From Primulina eburnea (lineage: Eukaryota; Streptophyta; Magnoliopsida; Lamiales; Gesneriaceae), in the NCBI RefSeq assembly GCF_022965805.1, contig NC_133101.1, positions 47,138,342-47,202,341 on the forward strand: 64,000 bases of DNA. Direction: 5' to 3'. Below the pieces are notes generated by a model, which made no database searches, was not told the DNA's origin, and saw only the letters and a program-made list of their open reading frames with translations. A program made the translations under genes and the position numbers. This document shows positions 55,026-64,000 of the stretch, piece after piece. Every line of letters starts with the position of its first letter. Position 1 is the stretch's first letter.

Positions 55026-56359
55026 TGTTGCGTGTTTTCTTGATTGCTCGCAAGTGCACGACGTCAAGTTATAGTAAAATGTAATTTTGAGTACAAGTGT
55101 CGATCCCACGAGGAATGTATTTCTTAAACTTTTATTAATGCTTGTAATTAAAATAATCTCGACTTTATTTAAAATAATCAATTGATAGATTTGTTTGCAC
55201 CCATAACTAGATTGAAAATAAATTTAATTATAGTACCAAATAGTAGTAAACAACAATGGAATAAAAGCTCTAGAGGTCCGATTTCACGCAACTATCCACC
55301 ATGTGTTATTTTGTGTAGCTATATTATAAATATCCTTCTTATTCATTAGCCAAGAATTCTATAATTATCTACTCCCTCTTCCGAGTGCTAAGTAGATACT
55401 AATTATCTAACACAGGATTGTAACGTCCCCGTCAACAATCTATAATTAAATAACACAATAAGCAATAATTTCTTTTAATGGCTTCAATAGCAATATATGT
55501 CCTCCCGAACTATATAAATACCACCGATGTATTTTTCATTTTCTTGTTTATAAATTCCCTTTTCCAAGTGATAAATTATAAACATAAGAATCATTCAAGA
55601 TATGGCTAGTAAAATGAAAGCATTAAGATTGGAAAAATACAAATGAACAATAAGGAAAACTTATATAGCATAATTCATAAATCCCAACACATGGTTTCTA
55701 GTTTTGTTCCATCTTTCCTCTAGAAATAAGAATTAGTTCATAATAATAAAAACAACACAACAACACACGAATCTTAAACAAGACATATCAAATAAAAATA
55801 AAGAAAGAAGAACTTAGAACAAGAGATTTGGAGTGCAAGATATTTCTGTCCAGAAGTGTGCAATCTTTCCTAAGGATGATGAACTTGAGCTTCAATCCCT
55901 TCTTTGTAGCCTCCTCTCCTTTCCTTTGCTCTCCAATACCCTAGATAGTGAATAATAGAAGCCTTTTATAGTCCTAGACAAGTCTTTGCACGCAAAACAC
56001 AAAATTCATCAACTCCCATGCTCAGCACACCAAAATTTCAGAATTTCCGGACTTTGTCTGTCAAAGACCGCGGGTGCGGTAAAGATGGAACCGCGGGTGC
56101 GGTAAGGCAAGGACCGCGTGTGTGTAAGGCGTCGGGGAAATCTTTTAATTTCTAACTTCAGTGACCGTGGGTGCGGTAATGCTTCGGCCACTTTATCTTT
56201 TGCACTTTCCAATTCAACACTTTACTACTCCAAACTCTCATTCTAATCTTCCAAACTACAACAAAAAAAAACAACAACAAATCACATAAAACCTGCTCAA
56301 GAATCACAAAATTCAAAGTTAAAAACAAGTAATAAAAGTACAATAAATTGCACTTATCA
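55026..56359 (-). mobile_element. Tat/Athila-type gypsy 3' LTR, minus orientation (1334 bp)
   Basis: On the minus strand it begins TGATAAGTGCAATTT, right after a polypurine tract TTTGGGGGAG, and ends AAAACACGCAACA. The region TTGCTCGCAAGTGCACGACG...GTCGATCCCACGAGG near its end is a widely shared signature of one class of plant gypsy LTRs. It is inserted in pol of element D. No target duplication can be tested because the other end is off the window or replaced by element K. Confidence 0.7.
56067..56180. repeat. CCGCGGGTGCGGT repeats in the Tat-like LTR
   Basis: Four copies of ACCGCGGGTGCGGTA, two perfect and two diverged, lie within 114 bp. The word holds a CCGCGG palindrome, and the flanking CCGC/GCGG arms can pair. 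Confidence 0.8.
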
Positions 56360-56796
56360 AACTCCCCCAAACTTAAGATTTTGCTAGTCCCGAGCAAAAC
56401 AAAACAGCACAAATAAACAAGTCATGAAATACTTTAAAGAACTTGGCCTCAAGATAAATTAACAACTCTTCATGCATTCACAATTCAAATCAATCCAACC
56501 ACTTGTTCATCCGGATAAAATCATGCAATCGGTTAATTTTCTTAACTTCTAATCTCTTCAACTCATGTTTCAAAACATTCTCAATCGATTTCAATTTTTA
56601 CAAACACAAATCAAGAGGTCTTTTCCGGTAAAAATTGGGTTCAAAGCAATATTCATTCAAGAAAGGGATACCCAATAAATATTTGATGCAATGAGGTGTG
56701 TGTAAAATTGATCAAGATTCTTACTCAATGAAAGTGTTTATCGATTGTCCATAAGCTAGATCCTCCCAATCACTCTCCACTAGTATATTGGACAAC
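56360..56796 (-). mobile_element. 3' internal region of the Tat-like element with polypurine tract
   Basis: The reversed polypurine tract CTCCCCCAAACTTAAG is at 56361-56376, followed by AATCTTTGCTAGTCCCGAG-like sequence common just upstream of Tat LTRs. No coding is recognised. It is cut at 56797 by the LTR of element K. Confidence 0.6.
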
Positions 56797-56929
56797 TGTA
56801 ATGCCCGGAAATTTAATCCTAGTAATTGGTAATTATTGATTTATAATTTGATATGATTACAAGAGAATTAACCGAGACACGATTTAAGGTAACGTGTGAA
56901 AATGTAAGTGCAAGGACAGTAGCATTCAC

Positions 56930-57200
56930 GCACATGCGCGAACGGATGCGCGCACATGCGCGAAGTGGACAGAAGGCTTCGCGCATCTGCGCGAAGTGGA
57001 GGCGCGCATCTGCGCCGAGTGGCCAGTGGCAAGATTGCCGAGACAGAACATTAGGTGCACATGCGCGACTTGTGCGCGCACGTATGCGCGATATGTCCAG
57101 AGGACCTCGCGCATATGCGCGATCTACCGAGAAGTTATGTGCGATGACCAGTAGGTCTCGCGCATATGCGCCGATTGATGTCGCGCATATGCGCGAGACG
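56930..57200. repeat. GCGCATATGCGC palindrome array in the LTR of element K
   Basis: About nine palindromes fit CGCGCAT(A/C)TGCGCG, most in pairs separated by 8-9 bp. The pair members are CGCACATGCGCG with CGCGCACATGCGCG, two CGCGCATCTGCGC words, GCACATGCGCG with CGCACGTATGCGCG, and two CGCGCATATGCGC words. The array ends about 40 bp before the core promoter. Confidence 0.88.
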
Positions 57201-57983
57201 TGCTGAACTAAGAATGAGCCACACGTCCATTACATGCATGATATATATATCATAAACGAATTCCTTACCTCAGATTTAAGGAGAACGAAGCAACTTTCAG
57301 AGAAAGTTTTCGAGAAAGAGTGGAAAAATCCTTACGCCTTTTGTGAAAAATCCGTCCGTCTGATTTTGAATCCGACTTCGGTACCGAGTTCCTAGCAACG
57401 TAGGCTACAACTGGACGTAAGTTTTACTACGTTTTGACATGTTTTGAAATTATGCTATTGTCAGAATTGGATGGAATTCATATATGATGTTCTTGACATA
57501 TTAGACATCATAGAATCGAAGTCAGATTAAGAAACGGACTGATTATGGAATTGTTGAGATTTTCTGAAGTTATTTGACTGAGATATGATATCAGATTGTA
57601 TTGGTATTGATTATGAATTGAGGGAATTGTTATCTGGTGATGGGTATTGACGGGGATACGTATTTTGTACCGTTATGTCGATGATTTGAATTAAATCCAG
57701 ATTAATCAGTTTCAGTGTTGAATTGAGATTGGAATATTGATATTAGTATTCTCGATATGCCGTTTCAGATTTACAGAGACAGTCTTGAGTTCAGAACTGA
57801 TATTGCTTCAGACCGAGACTACAAACGAAAGGTATAAGTCAATGTGGTATTGGGAGATCGACTTGAGTCGGTTTAGACTTGAGTTTCCCTAAATCACATA
57901 CTTTACTTTATTGCATTGATATTTGCATTGATTGGACTGATGTACTTGTTTTCTTGAATTATAGATAGCAGGTATCAGACAAG

Positions 57984-58130
57984 TAATCTTGTGACAGAAG
58001 TGCCTGATAGTGGCGGGATCACCACGGACACATTGCACGATGTCACAAGATAGTATAGAAATCTTGTAGACGGAAGTGCCTGATAGTGGCGGGATCGCCA
58101 CAGACACATTGCACGAGGTCTCAAGATAGG
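57984..58130 (+). repeat. Tandem duplication (about 72-bp unit) in the LTR of element K
   Basis: Both units contain AAGTGCCTGATAGTGGCGGG, ATC(A/G)CCAC, then GACACATTGCACGA, and end in a CAAGATAG-type word. They differ by a few bases. Confidence 0.85.
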
Positions 58131-58168
58131 ATAATAGCGATAGGGCTACAGTCTATGACGGTTAGGTC

Positions 58169-58320
58169 AGGACACCGGATGTTTGGTTATATCGAGTAAA
58201 TAGAATTGGAATTTCTTCTATTACGGAATTCGATATAGGAACACCATATTTGGTTATATCGAGTAAATAGAATCACTTTTCCTTCTATTACGGAATTCGA
58301 TATAGGAACACCACATCTGG
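58169..58320 (+). repeat. Tandem duplication (about 72-bp unit) in the LTR of element K
   Basis: Both units contain TTGGTTATATCGAGTAAATA, then CTTCTATTACGGAATTCGAT, and end with GGAACACCA. The arms ATATCGA and TCGATAT can pair within each unit. Confidence 0.85.
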
Positions 58321-58821
58321 AAACTGGGATCCCTAGACTAGGATTGAGTCTAGTCTGAATTGTAGAGTTACGAGAATTGTCGACAGTCTGTGATTGATTA
58401 TGTTTCAGATTTTGTTACATATTTCTGTTACTTGTTACATGCTTTATATTTGTTTATATGATCGCATGTTTTGTTGATTTATACTGGGATTATATTCTCA
58501 ACGGAATTACCCGGCTGTTGTCTTGTTTGTATGTGTACATGACAATAGGTGGGACAGGATCAGGGTCCAGGAGATGAGGAAAGATCTTGATAGAGTGGAG
58601 ACTTTGGACTTGGATGTATATAGGGTTTTGACACTTGATATTTAGATGTTGAACCTTAGTTGTACTGATTTGTAAACGGTACAGGTCTTGTACTTTATTT
58701 TATTAGTTTGATTTCACTACGTTCCGCATGTTAAAAAAAATTTTAGACCCTGTTTTCTAATTGATTAATTAGTCCCAATGATGATTAAAAACTTGATTAG
58801 CGTCCGGGTCCCCACAACAGG

Positions 58822-58833
58822 TGGTATCAGAGC
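58822..58833 (+). promoter_or_regulatory. Primer-binding site of element K
   Basis: TGGTATCAGAGC matches the initiator-Met tRNA 3' end, 2 bp after the LTR. Confidence 0.88.
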
Positions 58834-59075
58834 GATAGATCCTTGAGACTGAGATAGGAGCTAGTGAGCGGGGTAGATGGAGGTTTTCTTTCCTGCTTTT
58901 GATTGCTAGCATGATTTATTGCTTTAATACATGTTTACCTGAATTATCTGATTTTGATATGGTAATATGTATTATTGAGTATGGATCAGAACCGATTCTT
59001 GATCAGAGGTAGGATGATCAGAAAGGGGCTGAGACATATTTATTATGTGATTGCTAACCTTCTTGATATTCAGAT

Positions 59076-59849
59076 ATGCCTCCCCGACGTATACCAGAAC
59101 AGGGTAGCACATCGAATCCTCCCATGGATGTGACCGCTAACCCCATGGAGAAATTATTGAAAAGGTTTCAGTCTTTCCATCCACCGACTTTGAAAGGTAC
59201 GGAGAATTCCGTGGAGTGTGAGAGTTGGCTGGACGATATTGAAATGATGTTCGACTCGTTGGAGTATACTGATGAGAAGAGGGTGAAACTGATAGGACAC
59301 CAGTTGCATGACATTGCCAAAAACTGGTGGATTACAACGAAACGGGAACTGGAACAACGAGGTACGGCCATTACTTGGAATGTGTTTAAAGCTGAATTTT
59401 ATCAAAGGTTCTTTCCAGTATCGTATAGGAAGGACAAGGGAGCCGAATTTGCAAACTTCAGACAGGGCCAGTTAAACATTGAGGACTATGTGGCCAAGTT
59501 CTCTACACTATTGAGATTTGCTCCCCATGTAGCTGAGCATGATGAGGCCGTTGCAGACCAGTTCATAAATGGTCTAAATCCAGAAATATTTACATTGGTA
59601 AACACTGGGAGACCGAACAATTTTACCGACGCACTGAACCGAGCTAAAGGAGCTGAAGCCGGTTTATTGAGACAGAGAGAAGCTTTGTTTGTGCCTCCAG
59701 CACTGGCACCACAGCAACCACCTCCCAGATTCGAGAGTGTTAGTGGTAGCAGGAAGAAGGATTTCTTGAAGGCTAGAGGGAAGCAATTCAAGAAATCGGG
59801 AACTAGCTCGTCCAGTTCAAGCGGCTCGAGACAGATTAGTCAAGGCTAG
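59076..59849 (+). CDS. Element K gag, 257 aa, ended by an in-frame TAG
   Basis: It starts MPPRRIPEQG, about 240 bp after the primer-binding site. The capsid region spans residues about 25-200 (SWLDDIEMMFDSLEY, then NFRQGQLNIEDYVAKFSTLL). A basic, Ser-rich linker ends at TAG (59847-59849). The same frame continues open past the stop, with a degenerate Cys/His motif and then protease. The TAG therefore looks like a point mutation, possibly from TCG, in a formerly continuous gag-pol frame. Programmed readthrough is possible but not supported by any known signal here. Confidence 0.82.
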   Translation: MPPRRIPEQGSTSNPPMDVTANPMEKLLKRFQSFHPPTLKGTENSVECESWLDDIEMMFDSLEYTDEKRVKLIGHQLHDIAKNWWITTKRELEQRGTAITWNVFKAEFYQRFFPVSYRKDKGAEFANFRQGQLNIEDYVAKFSTLLRFAPHVAEHDEAVADQFINGLNPEIFTLVNTGRPNNFTDALNRAKGAEAGLLRQREALFVPPALAPQQPPPRFESVSGSRKKDFLKARGKQFKKSGTSSSSSSGSRQISQG

Positions 59850-60619
59850 AGTTATACAGGACCATACTGTAGCACTGGTGGAGGGAGGCATTCCACAGAG
59901 CAGTGCCGAGGAGTGGTTGGTAGCTGTCGTATCTGTAGACAGCAGGGACACTTTGCCCGAGTGTTTGCATTGACTGAGGAGCAGGCACAGGATGCACCTG
60001 ACGATGTAGTTGCAGGTAACTGTTTTATTTCTGGTTATCCTGCATATGTATTGATTGATACTGGTGCATCGCATACTTTTATTTCTGAGAGGTTTGCATT
60101 GAGTCATGCATTACCTATTGAGTCATTGTCTGCGGTAGTGTCTGTTTCTTCCCCGTTAGGAACAGGTTTGATATCGGTGAAGTCTGTGAAATCTTGTATA
60201 CTGCAGTACGATGGGCATACGATTGAGTTAGACTGTATTGTGCTTGGTTTATCTGATTTTGATTGTATTATCGGTATCGATATGCTAACCAAGTACCAAG
60301 CTACAGTTGATTGTTTCCACAAGATTGTTCGATTCAGACCTGAAATGGCAGAGGAGTGGAAATTTTATGGTAAGGGTTCTCGAGCTCGAATTCCTTTGAT
60401 ATCTGCAATAAATATGACTCGACTATTGCAGAAAGGAGCGGATGGATTCTTGGTATATTCAGTTGATTTACTGAAGACAAGCCCATCATTGACAGACTTG
60501 CCAGTGGTGTGTGAATTTGCTGATGTCTTTCCAGATGAGATTCCTGGATTGCCTCCGATTCGAGAGATAGACTTCAGCATTGAGTTAATGCCAGGAACAG
60601 TTCCGATTTCGAGGGCTCC
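59850..60619 (+). pseudogene. Element K gag end, protease and start of RT, truncated
   Basis: In the same frame as gag, a zinc-knuckle start CRICRQQGHFARV lacks its last Cys and jumps straight to FALTEEQAQ, as if the usual linker had been deleted. The protease has [13 protein letters not shown], then ILGLSDFDCIIGIDML-like sequence. RT begins [20 protein letters not shown] and stops at TVPISRAP, where the sequence switches to another element's LTR at 60620. The open frame carries on to 60998 inside that LTR, but those residues (HGPEHGPAHG-like) are not pol. Confidence 0.85.
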
Positions 60620-61950
60620 TGATGTGAATCTGGCTAGGCATGACGTGCTAGTGGTTAGTAGAAGATTCAAGGATGCATTGCGTGGACTCATGAGTGATCG
60701 AGAAGAGCTTGCAAGCAAGGATACAAGCCTTGAAAGAGTCGTGATGCATGAGAGTACGTTTGGAGGTCAACGGAACATCATTCAAGCAGAATTGGAAGGA
60801 CCGAGCGTACACGGACCCGAGCACGGGCCTGCACACGGGGTCCGTGCCCAGTACTGTCGAGAAGGAGAAACCCGAGTCTACACGGACCCGAGCACGGACC
60901 TGTGCACGGGGTCCGTGTCCATTGTTTTCCGGAGAGTAATTTTACAGAGCCTACACGGACCCTCACCCGGAGGCATACACGGGGTCCGTGCCCTTTAGTT
61001 TTGGCGGAGATTTATTTTCCTATTTTAGAGTTTTAATTATTTTGGCAAGTAGATTTGATATCTTTTGAGTTTGAGACAATATATACTCGAAAATTTCATC
61101 ATTGTAAACAACAATTGATTATTATTCATCTTTTATGATATTTTATCATTGAGAATTCTCTCAACACAAGCTTAAGTTTCGTTATAACTTTTGCATTGTA
61201 TCAAATCAAACTTATCAAAAGATTTATTTTTTGTGGCAGTTTGTACATCGAATATCACGAAAGAACAATCTCATTCAAGAGAACCTCCAAAGAACCCGTC
61301 CTTGGCAACCCTCGTGATATTCGATTGACAAACGCCACAAAAGATAAATCTTTTGATAAGTTTGATTTGATACAACGCAAAAGTTATAACGAAACTTAAG
61401 CTTGTGTTGAGAGAATTCTCAATGATAAAATATCATAAAAGATGAATAATAATCAATTGTTGTTTACAATGATGAAATTTTCGAGTATATATTGTCTCAA
61501 ACTCAAAAGATATCAAATCTACTTGCCAAAATAATTAAAACTCTAAAATAGGAAAATAAATCTCCGCCAAAACTAAAGGGCACGGACCCCGTGTATGCCT
61601 CCGGGTGAGGGTCCGTGTAGGCTCTGTAAAATTACTCTCCGGAAAACAATGGACACGGACCCCGTGCACAGGTCCGTGCTCGGGTCCGTGTAGACTCGGG
61701 TTTCTCCTTCTCGACTGTACTGGGCACGGACCCCGTGTGCAGTCCGTGCTCGGGTCCGTGTACGCTCGGTCCTTCCAATTCTGCTTGAATGATGTTCCGT
61801 TGACCTCCAAACGTACTCCCATGTATCACGACTCTTTCAAGGCTTGTATCCTTGCTTGCAAGCTCTTCTCGATCACTCATGAGTCCACGCAATACATCCT
61901 TGAATCTTCCACTAACCACTAGCACGTCATGCCTAGCCAGATTCACATCA
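60620..61950. repeat. Head-to-head inverted LTR sequence: 640-bp arms, 51-nt loop
   Basis: The left arm 60620-61260 and right arm 61312-61950 are reverse complements with only scattered differences, around the spacer 61261-61311. Each arm begins at an LTR-like terminus TGATGTGAATCTGG. On the right side this terminus is preceded (minus strand) by the polypurine tract GAAGAAGGGGAG, as expected for a 3' LTR start. On the left side it abuts truncated RT of element K. Each arm contains three CACGGACCC...GGGTCCGTG modules and an LTR R-like stretch. The whole begins TG and ends CA. It could be two inverted LTR copies or one palindromic LTR; transcripts across it would fold into long double-stranded RNA. 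Confidence 0.93.
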
Positions 61951-63353
61951 TACTCCCCTTCTTCAAAAAGATTTGTCCTCAAATCTTGCCTACCTACACA
62001 AAAACAAAACAAGTTAATAATAAAAAGAATTAAATTATCAACATGCTTACCTTTAAGCTCAAGTTTGTAGACTTTATCATTTGCTCTCTCCTTCAGCACT
62101 GTAAATCCCAACATCACTGTTGTCTTTCCTATAAACTCATCAACTTCACCAAACATCGAATAACAAATGACACCAAATGATAAAATATCATTAAGTATCA
62201 CAAAAATTAAGCTCCTCCCTTTCTTAGACCTAGTCAACACCAGAGCAAGTATCATACAAATGTACGTATATTGCTTACTAGGATTAAGAATTAAGTCATG
62301 CATGTCACAAAACCCTAGCCCAATTGCTATCTTCATACATGCAAGACCCTCGTCACCACACCATTCGACATACCTCTTCATATGTAACCAACAGAGAAAT
62401 TCATGCATTATATCAATGATTAAATCACAACAACATGCATCACTAGCACATAACTCATGCAATGAATATAGAATGAAGAATTTATTCTCCTTAAAATTGT
62501 ATTCATTATGGACATAAAAATTCTTATACTCATTCATGCTCTTTCCAATGTCATCATCAAACAAATATGAGTCATGCAAATAGAACACACTAGATGTACT
62601 ATCCATGAAATTATTTAACACAACACAAGAATTTAGTTCTAATGCATACAATTCATTGTCATAACAAAAACTCATCAATTTGACAACTTTTGAAAAATCA
62701 CAATCACTAACATTTAGATTTGATCTATCCAACATGTCATCATTCTCCAATCTATGACTCCTAGGGACAAAGGTTAAGTCACCATTAGACCATTTAGACA
62801 TCCCACTCTCAACTCTCTCACCAAAATCTTGAATACAACATACCAATGAAATAAGATAAGGACTAAAATCATACCTCATGCTTGTTGCGTTGGCAATTAT
62901 GCTTACCTCACGGTGATTGCTCTCAACACCAAATGGATCATCCCATTGCATTTTTACACCTTCCACATTTGCTTGTCTCCTCATCACAACTTCATCATAA
63001 CCCTGCAAATGAGAAATAACAATGCTCGGGATTGAACCGGCTATATCGTCACAAGAATAATAAACCACTTTGTACAAAGGTACTTTAAGGGGTTTATACA
63101 AAAGTAAACAACTCTCATCCTCACTCTTTTGGGCCTTAAAATTATTTTTCTTTTCTTTTTCTTTTTCTTTTTCTTTGGCCTCTTTTTCTTTTTCTTTTCT
63201 TTCATTTTTCTTTTCTATGGCCATCTCACTCTTTTGTTCTCTCTTTCTTTCGGCCATCTTAATTTCTTTTTCGCTCAATTCATGAATTGTTAATTGAACC
63301 TCAAGGACTCCTTTAGGATTCAATTGAACAAGAGAAGCACAAGATTCTTCCAA
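61632..63353 (-). CDS. Long ORF (573 codons) in the interior of a minus-strand LTR element; function unknown
   Basis: The frame is open on the minus strand down to 61632. It has no ATG at its 5' edge; the first ATG codon is 32 codons in, MAERKREQKS. Residues about 25-75 are Lys/Glu repeats (coiled-coil-like, from a TTTTC-rich DNA tract at 63140-63215). The middle is Cys-, Asp- and Leu-rich without a domain I recognise. Near residue 455 the sequence FCFCVGRQDLRTNLFEEGE lies just before the polypurine tract, a peptide often predicted upstream of the 3' LTR in plant gypsy elements. From about 61950 the frame runs into the LTR arm and is not expected to be meaningful there. TTTGTGTAG before GTAGGCAAG (61992-61975) resembles a splice acceptor. 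Its left neighbour in element sense is cut off by another LTR at 63357. Confidence 0.5.
   Translation of the reverse strand: MEESCASLVQLNPKGVLEVQLTIHELSEKEIKMAERKREQKSEMAIEKKNERKEKEKEAKEKEKEKEKKNNFKAQKSEDESCLLLYKPLKVPLYKVVYYSCDDIAGSIPSIVISHLQGYDEVVMRRQANVEGVKMQWDDPFGVESNHREVSIIANATSMRYDFSPYLISLVCCIQDFGERVESGMSKWSNGDLTFVPRSHRLENDDMLDRSNLNVSDCDFSKVVKLMSFCYDNELYALELNSCVVLNNFMDSTSSVFYLHDSYLFDDDIGKSMNEYKNFYVHNEYNFKENKFFILYSLHELCASDACCCDLIIDIMHEFLCWLHMKRYVEWCGDEGLACMKIAIGLGFCDMHDLILNPSKQYTYICMILALVLTRSKKGRSLIFVILNDILSFGVICYSMFGEVDEFIGKTTVMLGFTVLKERANDKVYKLELKGKHVDNLILFIINLFCFCVGRQDLRTNLFEEGEYDVNLARHDVLVVSGRFKDVLRGLMSDREELASKDTSLERVVIHGSTFGGQRNIIQAELEGPSVHGPEHGLHTGSVPSTVEKEKPESTRTRARTCARGPCPLFSGE
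61951..61965 (-). promoter_or_regulatory. Polypurine tract of the minus-strand element
   Basis: Read on the minus strand, AGAAGAAGGGGAGTA directly precedes the TGATGTGAATC LTR terminus, the position of a plus-strand primer. Confidence 0.75.
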
Positions 63354-63356
63354 ACA

Positions 63357-64000
63357 TGTATGATAGGATCGGTTAACTCAAGGTGAAAGTGTTTAGAAGG
63401 GGGGGGGGGTTGAATAAACACTTGCTAGATTAAAACTTCTTCGAAAGGTTGGGTTCAGTTTTGTTACAAACTGACTCAAGTATCTCGTCGGTCGATATCA
63501 ATCAGTTAAACTGAATAAAACAGTTGCGGAAAACTAACTGACTGAAAGATAGAATGAATAACTGAAAGTAAATAACACAGGAAATGTTTCTGGATGTTCG
63601 GAGACTTGAATAACTCCTACGTCACCCCTTCTATCACAAAGATAGGATATACACTAAAAGACTTTGATCAAATACAGTAACGTGTACTGACCCACTTCAG
63701 TTTGGACTTATCTATTGCCAAAACTGAAACTCTTAGTTAACAACTCTTTTACAGATCACAACTGATCTTAGCACAACTTGTACAATTTATCAAAGATTAC
63801 AAAGTGCTTTTTCTAGCTCAAAACGTTGCCTGAATGCTACTGATAAAACTGATAAGCTTGAGCTTTGATTTGAAGTTGAGAGAATATTTTCGCAGAGTAA
63901 CAGCAAGTAAAATGAGTAGTTCAGAAAATCGGTAGTTCTTCAGCTGCTCTCTTCGACTATTTATAGGCTTCTGTTTCAACGGTAACATTTATTTGAATAA
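63357..64000 (-). mobile_element. Copia-type LTR, minus orientation, running off the window
   Basis: The sequence starts TGTATGATAGG. It has the run of G followed by TTGAATAAACACTT (63398-63420), the ACTCCTACGTCACCCCTTCT region (63616-63635), and TATTTATAGG (63959-63968), which on the minus strand is a TATA box CCTATAAATA. These words are typical of long copia (SIRE/Maximus-like) LTRs, an inference from memory of such repeats. The right terminus is not in the window. Confidence 0.6.

Larger units (their letters stand above)
56797..58819 (+). mobile_element. 5' LTR of gypsy element K (family A, about 2.0 kb)
   Basis: It starts TGTAATGCCCGG and ends CCCCACAACA, followed after 2 bp by the primer-binding site. 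It carries the GCGCATATGCGC array (56930-57200), an AT core promoter ATATATATAT (57241-57250), and two internal tandem duplications (57984-58130 and 58169-58320). It is the better-preserved relative of the LTR at 1-2801. Flank GACAAC precedes it. Confidence 0.85.

Noticed and set aside
56930..57200. Regularly spaced short palindromes that look CRISPR-like
   Set aside because: Spacers are too short (8-45 bp) and irregular, the repeats are inside an LTR of a plant retrotransposon, and no cas genes occur.
60620..60998. Extension of the K protease/RT frame with repeats like HGPEHGPAHG
   Set aside because: The frame continues by chance into the inserted LTR; the repeats come from the GGACCC/GGGTCC modules.
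63140..63215. TTTTC-rich tract as an independent microsatellite
   Set aside because: It stays in frame with the minus-strand ORF and encodes its Lys/Glu segment, so it is described there.

Overview
This window is plant nuclear DNA, most likely from a eudicot; an asterid is a guess from repeat style only. It holds one host gene split by GT-AG introns, with almost everything else being nested LTR retrotransposons of the Ty3/gypsy and Ty1/copia classes. There are also one L1-type LINE, an Au-like SINE, a MITE-like repeat and a 5S-rRNA-derived fragment. No CRISPR, operon or prokaryotic feature is present.

Left block (1-16796). Degenerate gypsy element H (+, 6190-9488) was hit in gag by element G (integrase remnant 2802-3580, 3' LTR 3612-6189). 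G was hit by a minus-strand gypsy LTR of family A (1-2801), and that LTR was hit by a copia solo LTR (224-2388, target duplication CATGC). H integrase is interrupted by minus-strand element F (LTR 9489-12258, decayed pol to 15608). F ends in protease against a plus-strand LTR (15609-16796).

Gene block (16797-29900). A seven-exon gene (17831-27945) encodes a 289-residue glycine-rich protein of unknown function with a C-terminal coiled-coil-like segment. Its 7.7 kb intron 5 carries an antisense LINE (21299-27518) with a 13-bp target duplication, an intact ORF1 and a broken ORF2. An Au-like SINE lies downstream.

Middle block (29900-36988). It contains two decayed gypsy LTRs, a copia LTR related to the one at 224-2388, a 5S rRNA fragment and the 5' part of a short-LTR copia element.

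Right block (36989-64000). Element D (minus; 3' LTR 36989-40314) interrupts the copia element. D pol is cut into pieces by a 3.3 kb solo LTR (40584-43910, TSD TACTT), by young element C (44035-54971, TSD CGAAC) and by a Tat-like LTR (55026-56359). C has 1448-bp LTRs and would have had a continuous 1473-codon gag-pol frame, but an inverted, internally deleted copy of its own family (47534-50899, TSD ATATT) sits in its reverse transcriptase. Element K (56797-60619) ends in RT at a 1331-bp near-perfect inverted repeat (60620-61950) made of two head-to-head copies of one LTR sequence. That repeat belongs to a further minus-strand element carrying a 573-codon ORF.

The strongest leads are the LTR foldback at 60620-61950, a potential long double-stranded RNA source; the self-nested deletion derivative inside C; and arrays of short paired palindromes upstream of the TATA box, which recur with different sequences in several unrelated LTR families.
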